Assembly (NCBI GenBank): GCA_947652605.1 | Contig: OX393577.1 | Span: forward strand, 21,827,466-21,891,465 | Direction of reading: 5' to 3' | Source of the DNA: Elmis aenea | Taxonomy: Eukaryota > Arthropoda > Insecta > Coleoptera > Elmidae | DNA: 64,000 nucleotides | Shown here: one piece after another, positions 57,778 to 64,000 of the stretch | Numbering within the stretch: position 1 is the first letter of the stretch | Layout: each line of letters starts with the position of its first letter | Notes under the pieces: generated by a model | What the model saw: only the letters and a program-made list of their open reading frames with translations | Told to the model about the DNA's origin: nothing | Database searches by the model: none | Position numbers and translations under genes: made by a program

Positions 57778-60090
57778 CACTAGAACGGCGGAATATCGGT
57801 TATACCTAGAACAGCGGAAGGGGTCATTTTGACCTTTAATAAGGAATTTATTGAAACAGGACAAAGCATTCAAACTTAATTTTATTCTATTAGTATATTT
57901 TACATATTTAATAATATATTTTATTCAACATAGATAATGTTACATTGCATTATTTTATAAAACTTTTTATAAAATTAACGTCTGAATCCATACAACGTTA
58001 ATTTAAGAGCACTTGACACATTTCTTTTCTGTCTTTCCACAAACTCGTTTCTGGCATTTGATAAAGCTTCTAAAGTTTTGTGCCCTTCGCATTGGCCTAC
58101 CAGACACTTTTTTATTTTCTTGCTTGATTCAGCCTCTTCCTTTTTTCTTTTTGCTGTTTCTCTGACTTCTTTTCACTTATCAGACTTTTTCTGAGCACTG
58201 TTGCCAGTTAAAGAAAATACTTCTGTCATTCTATCTTCTTTTTTGCAACTTTTTTTTACCGTACCCAAGTATTTATAGCCGCCAAATCCAAAACATTATG
58301 AAAAACATGCATTCGCCATCTTCTGCTAGCCACTTTTGTGGTATATGTTTTGGACATTTGATCAACAACATCTACCTTGTACTTAGTGGAATTATAAAAC
58401 GTCACAATTTCCGGCTTCATTTTACCTTATCTTTCCACCGATACTTCTTGATGGAGGGTACTGAGAAGAATTACATTATTTTTCTTTTTTCGTTGGATCA
58501 ACGTGATAGTGCAGTTGGGTTCTCCTGAAGGTCTCAGAATGATGGTGGAGTGCAGTTTTCCACCAAACTTCTTCATTTTATCTGGGATCTCCTTCTTTAT
58601 TTTATTCATCGTTCCTACCCTTTGGTAAAAAAACGTCATTACGTTTTCTTCTGTTGTAGCTTGTGCGCAAGCTGAAAAGATGTAAAAAAAATTGTCGAGG
58701 CATTTCTCCCTTGAGTAAGGAACGGCTCCATACGGCATAGGACAACATATTTACCTAAAGGCCGATTCGTCGGACGAGCATCATCTTTTCCAAAATACGG
58801 TAATGCATTTCAAACGTACTTGGATTCCACTTCAGCAGTAATCCAAAACTTGTCAGATACTTGTCGGGTTTGTTACCCATGTTTTGAGTGAACCTACATC
58901 TTGCTTTACTTGGAAGAAGTTGCTTGTCGATTGTCACATTTTCACAAGGCTCATAGCACCGGATGCAGTTCTCCACAAATTTGTTCCATAATTCGGATAC
59001 AAGGACAAACTTATTATCGTGAAAGCGCTGAAATCGGTTCTTTTTTCATTAAAGCAAAGAAATCTCATAATCTGACGAAACCTGTTCCTTGCTATTGTAT
59101 TCTTGATAAAGATTGGTCCCTAGTATCCTGACCAGAGATCGTTCGAGGAGTACATCATCCCCATCATTCTAATTTCTCTAAAGACACTGACCAATCGTTA
59201 TTTTTCAATTGCTTCTGAGCTTCTATGAGTATACTGATGCGAAGCATTGATTCGTCGACAAGCATACAGAAGGCACTGATGGTGGAGTCGCCCACTCGGC
59301 GGAAGGCAAACACTGTTGGCCCTCCTTGTTCTTTCAGGACTTTACAGCAGTTTTCTTTCCAGAAGAGAAAGTATTGGCGTCAATCACATGCCACTCAGTT
59401 CCATCTTTTGAAACCATTTTCACCGGTGTAACGCTCTCGGCCTCTGGAGATTTTTGTGATGGACATTATCCGTAACTCTTGCTGTGCCCATTAAGTTATT
59501 TTCATTATCACTGATACTAGATCCACACTCGTCGTCTTCCTCGGTTGATATCCCAGGAACAAAATCTTCATCTGAGCTTGAATTTTCAAACATATCACCA
59601 TCTAATTCACCGCTGGAATCTTTTAAAAGGTTTCTCAACTCAACAAGTCTACATTGTCGACTCATTGCAGACGTAAGAAACAGAACACGTACAGCGAAAA
59701 TACGAACGATCTCACGTATCTGAACTAGCTGTCGTACTGGTTAAGCAGCTGTCCAGAAAATCTAACTAGGATATGTTCAAACATGGTCAGGCATGTTTAG
59801 AAGTACACCGTAAATTACGACACCTGAGCAAGCATGAAATTTGAAGACATGTTTATAAAGGGTAGTGACAAAATAGTGGTCATTTTGACCCCTTCCGCCG
59901 TTCTAGGTATAATTAATCAACAATTGGTTATTTGTAAAAACATATGAATTATCTATTTATCACCAGCAACAACTAGAAAAATGAGGAAAAGTCCTGAAAA
60001 TCTGTTGCGAAAAGTTATTAATCTAAAAAATGAACAAGTTAACAATTTACTTAAGGGTCACAATGCCCCCCCCCCCCCGCTGTTCTAGTG
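57778..60090 (-). mobile_element. piggyBac-like transposon (outer ends)
   Basis: Outer ends are CACTAGAACGGCGG on the left and CCGCTGTTCTAGTG on the right. Inner ends CCTAGAACAGCGGAAGGGGT (57805) and ACCCCTTCCGCCGTTCTAGG (59907) form a second, longer inverted pair that continues into GGTCATTTTGACC-type palindromes. Between them is a piggyBac transposase gene on the minus strand. I do not see an intact TTAA on both sides of either pair. The element may therefore be one insertion with repeated subterminal ends, or two related insertions nested. A C homopolymer lies at about 60066-60079. Confidence 0.8.
58020..59665 (-). pseudogene. piggyBac transposase, multiply frameshifted
   Basis: On the minus strand the protein can be followed in pieces. 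The N-terminus starts MSRQCRLVELRNLLKDSSGE with the acidic SSSDEDFVPG part, a typical piggyBac N-terminus. Then come DESMLRI; ENCIRCYEPCENVTIDKQ and LLPSKARCRF; REIPDKMKKF-like and GGKLHSTIIL; VILLSTLHQEVSVER; KPEIVTFYNSTKYKVD; and SRRWRMHVFHNV near 58300. A Cys-rich end lies near 58050-58200. It would cut and paste at TTAA. At least three shifts and several stops disable it. The start at 59665 is chosen because it opens the acidic N-terminal block. Confidence 0.9.
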
Positions 60091-60099
60091 TTTTAAACT

Positions 60100-62034
60100 A
60101 AAGCTGTAAAAACTGTAATTTTTCTGTTTTCTTAATAAGTTCCTCATTTTTCAAAATATAAATCAGTAATTTGGTATTTCAGGGTTAGAATAGAGGCATT
60201 ATTAAAATCACCCACTCTACTTAATTTTTAACATTCGATAGTGACGTTTTTTATTTTTTATGGGTAAAGGGGCACATTTTTTGATTATCAATGCCGTTAA
60301 AAATAAAAAACTCAAATGTATAAAAGAAATTTAATATTACAAACGGAAATGACACATTTGAATTCGTTTCTGAGATATAGACCGTATTCTTAACATCGCA
60401 AGTAAGTTTTAAAATTAACATTTTATTATAATTTTTCATGGGACAGAGTTTTTATGCGTTTTAATACTTTTAATTACTATTAAACAAATATAAAATTATA
60501 GTTAGTAATTGACATCGCATTGCTAAGAAACATATCACGTCATATTTTTTATCTACGAAAAGATATCATGTAGATTGTAGAACATTGTCGTTGAAATCAT
60601 TTGTCATTACTCTCATTAAAAACTCTAGTACAAGATGTCTACAACAAATCGTTTTACAAGCACAACAAGATAAACTTTTTAACATCAAGCAACATACATC
60701 ATTCAATACACACTTTTTCCGCCAACCTATAAAAATACACGTTCACCTATAAACGCACGGCTACAAACCAAACTGAAAGTAATTTGATTCATTCGGTATT
60801 AGGAATACACTGCCAATTATTTTCATTTATTAGCCACAATCTATTCTAAACCTGTTGGTCGGCGTCTCCATCAAACGTTGCAATAAAATAAACGTACATT
60901 AAACTGCATTCGTAATCGAATCAAGGTACGTTTTTGTGGTAAATGTAAAAAGATGTGGTTTGTTTCGGCAAGTAGCTACCCCCTGCCAAGCAATAACGAG
61001 ATATAACATCTCGCCGAGAATAGAATTACACAGGTGAAGTTGAATTCTTGAGAAACTGCACGCAGGAGCTTATAAAGTTAGCACATATGATGTGTTTCTA
61101 ATTTATTGCTAGACATTTAATTGCCAGGAGATACTTAAACACAAAATAGCAACACATAAATTGTCTTTTTTTTTTGTTTGTACATTAATGCCTGTCTTCA
61201 TTGGATACGCAAATCAAAGTTAATTAACGCAAGAATTTTTCTTTTCTTGAAAGTATTCGATTTACAATTTATCTTGCTCTATTTTAAGAAGGAAGCCTAA
61301 AAATTCGGAAAATTTATAAGTACAATGTACAGACACCTACAAAATCTACTAAAATGAGCAAAGAAAATGGTCATTTTTTTTAGAAAAAGAGGAATTTGAA
61401 AAAATAGATAACTCAAAAAAAAAATGCTACGATAAAAAACATTTTTTGTGAGTCCGTTAGACATAAATATTTATACATATAAATAATTGCGCCTACTTGT
61501 TGCAAACCTATATCGGATATTAATCAGTTTTAGAATAATTGATTCCCTTCACTTGTTACTTTCCCCTTGAACAAATTTACGTTCGCAAATTCTTTTAAGC
61601 CGATTTTTATTTTCTTGAGTAATACAAATACCGAGTTGTAAATTTAAAAGTGTCCAGGAAATAGAAAGGTATAATTGATGTCGGAAACTATACCTGTTGT
61701 CCTTAACAAGACTTCAGATTAACGAGTTGCTAAGTGCACATTAAAAGTAAATTGTGCATTTGTCATAATAAATATAATTAATTGTATTGCATATAACGTG
61801 TGTTTGTGTTAAATATATTGCTAATCGGTGCGGTAGTCCACGGGTTTAATCCTCAATTACGCCACAGTAATCTTTATTTAGCACATTAAACCATAATAAA
61901 TAACTTTGAAAAAAGAGCTAGCTTTTATGCATCTAATTTCTATCAATACTAAACTAGATGTAATAAATTCTATAGGTACAGTTGAACTTGGTAAAATAAA
62001 ACATTTAAGGTAGGTAATCAGTTGTCTTAGCTTC
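60100..62034. other. No gene seen
   Basis: AT-rich sequence. A weak tRNA-like phrase (CGGTGCGGTAGTCC then GGGTTTAATCC) lies at about 61828-61855 but lacks the conserved B-box bases. Confidence 0.35.
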
Positions 62035-62313
62035 CTTATTATCAGGGTATCAAGATTTAAATCATGATTTAAATCAGCTGATTTTTTTTTTAAATCATGA
62101 TTTAAATCAAACTTTATTTTTTTCCACAAATTAACGTCACACGTCACATATAAATTAAATACATGTTTTACCTCCACCCCCTTAAACAATTGCTAGTAAA
62201 ATTCGTTGGAAATGTTGCCTATTGGCTTCTTATAGATCGGGGAGAAATAAAGTTCCTACAAGAATTTTCATTTCAGAGACGCATTCCGGTAAATTTGTTA
62301 ATTTTAGGATCTA

Positions 62314-63438
62314 CAGCCTCATTCAAAAAGTCTGCAACAATTGGAAAAGTTTTTTATTATCAATTTCTCAGAAAGTTTTGTTCTCGATAAAAGTTGATGC
62401 ATGACCTAAAACTAATTTTAAAGATGAAAAAAATATTATATGACTAGATTTTAACGTTTTTAAAAATATTCGCAAAAGTGAAGTGCCCCTATTTTAAGAC
62501 TTACAAAACATAGTTATTTATGTATCAAGGCCAAAAAGTGTAACTTTTTCGGCCGCGTCTGGTTTGCAAACAGGCAAGGCCGAAAAAGTACGTTTTGGCC
62601 GAGGTGCATATTACATTTTTTGTGCGATCGAATTAAAAACAATTTAAATTTTTAGTGATTTTCAAAATTTTAGGTTAGAAACTACATGACATTCTGTCAC
62701 TGACACATGACGGCGTGTGTACTGCATTACTGGCCCTCTCCTTAGCAACGGTCGTAAAAGTTACTTTTTCGGCCGTTGCTAAGGGTAACGGCCTGAAAAG
62801 TAACTTTTACGGCCGTTGCTAAGGATAGGGCCGGTAATGCAGTACTTTATGGTTGCTAACGCGTCCGTCAACTAAGAGAAAAGTTTTTTATTATCGATTT
62901 CTCAGAAAATTTGTTTCTCAAGATAAGTTGGTGCATGGAATAAAACTAAATTTAAGTTAAAAAAAAAAGCTCGATGAAAATTCATAGGACAGTAACTTTT
63001 ATCGATTTTTGAAATATTCGCAAGATTATTAAAGTGCCCCTATTTTAAGAGTATAAAAAACGAAAACGATACTTTATATTGAGTAAAATTTTTAAATTCT
63101 AAACTTTTTTAACTTTTCTAAAATTTTTAAAATAAGGGTTCTTTTTGGATTTTAAAATTACTTCCAAAATAAAAATAAAAATGTTAACGTCATATTTCAC
63201 CTTTCGTCGTATTTTTGAATTCCTAACAATCTTTCCCCATGAAGTTTTTTTTTGTAACTCTTAAAATAAGGCCTTTTTACTTTGCGAATATTTCTGAAAT
63301 CGCTAAAATCCGGTATCGTATACATTTTTGTGAAATTTGTTTCATCTTTTAATTAGTTTGGGTCATCCTCCAACTTTTGTTTCTGAGAAATTTTTAGTAA
63401 AAACTTTTTCATTTGTTGATGCTTTTTGAATGAAGCTG
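62314..63438. mobile_element. TA-type element with CAGCCTCATTCAAAAAG ends
   Basis: Left CAGCCTCATTCAAAAAGTC and right CTTTTTGAATGAAGCTG are inverted, each abutting TA (62312-62313, 63439-63440). Inside, a roughly 190-bp segment (AAAAGTTTTTTATTATC...TGCCCCTATTTTAAGA) occurs at about 62340-62500 and again in direct orientation at 62880-63050, and inverted near 63260-63420. No protein is coded. Confidence 0.75.
62720..62844. repeat. Compact GC-rich hairpin of about 125 bp
   Basis: TACTGCATTACTGGCCCT at the left is matched by AGGGCCGGTAATGCAGTA at the right. Pairing continues through CCTTAGCAACGG / CCGTTGCTAAGG and GTAAAAGTTACTTTT / AAAAGTAACTTTTAC. The centre itself repeats CGGCCGTTGCTAAGGGTAACGG. 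It is a separate insertion or a fold inside the TA-type element. The GGCCGTT motif also occurs in a smaller inverted pair at about 62538-62590. Confidence 0.85.
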
Positions 63439-63649
63439 TATAGAAGATATAATGCAGGATGTTTAACGAATAAATTAGTTGTGAAAAGGGATAACAGTCA
63501 AGTTTCCTAAATAAATTTAAAAAAAAAACAAAAATTCGCGATTTATTTGATTTTTTAATTTAAATCAATGATTTTGGATTTTTTTAATAGAAATCAAATT
63601 TTGCCCAACCCTGCTTGATATAGGCCAAGTTTAAGTCGATATAGCTTAG

Positions 63650-64000
63650 TCTATCGAAAATTTTGTGTCCAATGAGTCTCAAGTTTGTTGATAAAAGGCC
63701 ACAAAGTTTAAAGAAAAGTCATCATTTAAGACCTTCTTTAGAGATATCGAAGAGGAGATGATTCATTTATAAGTATTGTGATAGGCTGGTTCCATCATTA
63801 TAAACGGCAGAGTATGGAAAACAAAGACACTGCAATCTGCTGGAAAAGTTTTGGGCACCGTTTTCTGGAATGCAACGAAGAAATGTATTTTAGTTGAATT
63901 TCTTGATCGGAAGGAAACCATAAATGCTACTCGTTATGTGAAGACACTTAAAAAAGCTTCATCGTGAATTGCGCGATAAACGCCGTGGAAAGAAAATCAT
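63650..64000 (+). pseudogene. Mariner-like transposase, continues past the window
   Basis: From about 63805 the plus strand reads RQSMEWKTKTLQ, then SAGKVLGTVFWNATKKCILV and EFLDRKETINATRYVKTL, which match the mariner blocks 'SAGKVMATVFWD..GVILVDFLERGxTINxxYY'. After one stop the frame continues IARDKRRGKK, like 'IREKRRGKL'. The fragment starts about 70 residues before the middle catalytic Asp, and the rest lies beyond 64000. The Asp normally in 'FWD' is Asn here, so the active site is damaged. Confidence 0.85.

Larger units (their letters stand above)
62043..63613. mobile_element. hAT-like element with ATTTAAAT palindromes
   Basis: Ends are CAGGGTATCAAGATTTAAAT and, as reverse complement of the right, CAGGGTTGGGCAAAATTTG. 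Both lead into GATTTAAATC-type repeats. Flanks CTTATTAT and CTTGATAT share 6 of 8 bases, so an old 8-bp duplication is plausible. A TA-type element fills most of the interior. Confidence 0.6.

Overview
This is a 64-kb piece of an AT-rich, repeat-dense animal nuclear genome, almost certainly an insect and plausibly a beetle. The evidence is the TE set: many hAT, piggyBac and Tc1/mariner-like DNA elements, LINE fragments and a tRNA-derived SINE. There are no bacterial-type operons or ribosome binding sites. The species and the beetle guess are inference. I recognise no intact host gene, rRNA, true tRNA or CRISPR array. Every coding signal I can identify is a transposon or retrotransposon remnant, so the window looks intergenic or intronic.

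Layout. 1-9 kb: a LINE remnant with a long (TTCTCG)n/(TTC)n microsatellite, a TA-type MITE, a small hAT MITE (8-bp TSD), and a piggyBac-like element (5671-7294, TTAA on both sides) interrupted by a TA-type foldback element. 9.2-15.3 kb: an unusual CpG-rich element with 8-bp TSDs, tandemly duplicated; the first unit carries a later hAT insertion and the second keeps the empty site. 15.3-26 kb: LINE fragments, hAT MITEs, a LINE ORF1 remnant and a mariner remnant. 26.4-29.7 kb: a possible solo LTR, then a dead ZMYM1-like hAT transposon with nested inserts. 31-39.4 kb: a second copy of the CCCGGG hAT family, LINE RT remnants, a hAT with a SINE inside it, and a 1.47-kb near-palindrome. 42-48.5 kb: a second piggyBac-derived copy, a three-level nest (TA-type foldback containing a hAT containing a Jockey-like LINE with a 12-bp TSD), and a mariner remnant. 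49.8-56.3 kb: a 148-bp tandem satellite, a LINE fragment and two hAT elements. 57.8-60.1 kb: a broken piggyBac transposase gene between inverted ends. 62-64 kb: a nested hAT/TA element with a compact hairpin, and a mariner transposase running off the window.

How the parts relate. Target-site duplications and filled/empty sites within the window give an insertion order at several places. The tandem duplication preceded the hAT insertion at 11114. The piggyBac copy at 5671 preceded its foldback insert. At 44-47 kb the order was foldback, then hAT, then LINE. At 33 kb the order was hAT, then SINE. The most unusual structures are the duplicated CpG-rich element at 9229-15335 and the long near-palindrome at 37903-39370.
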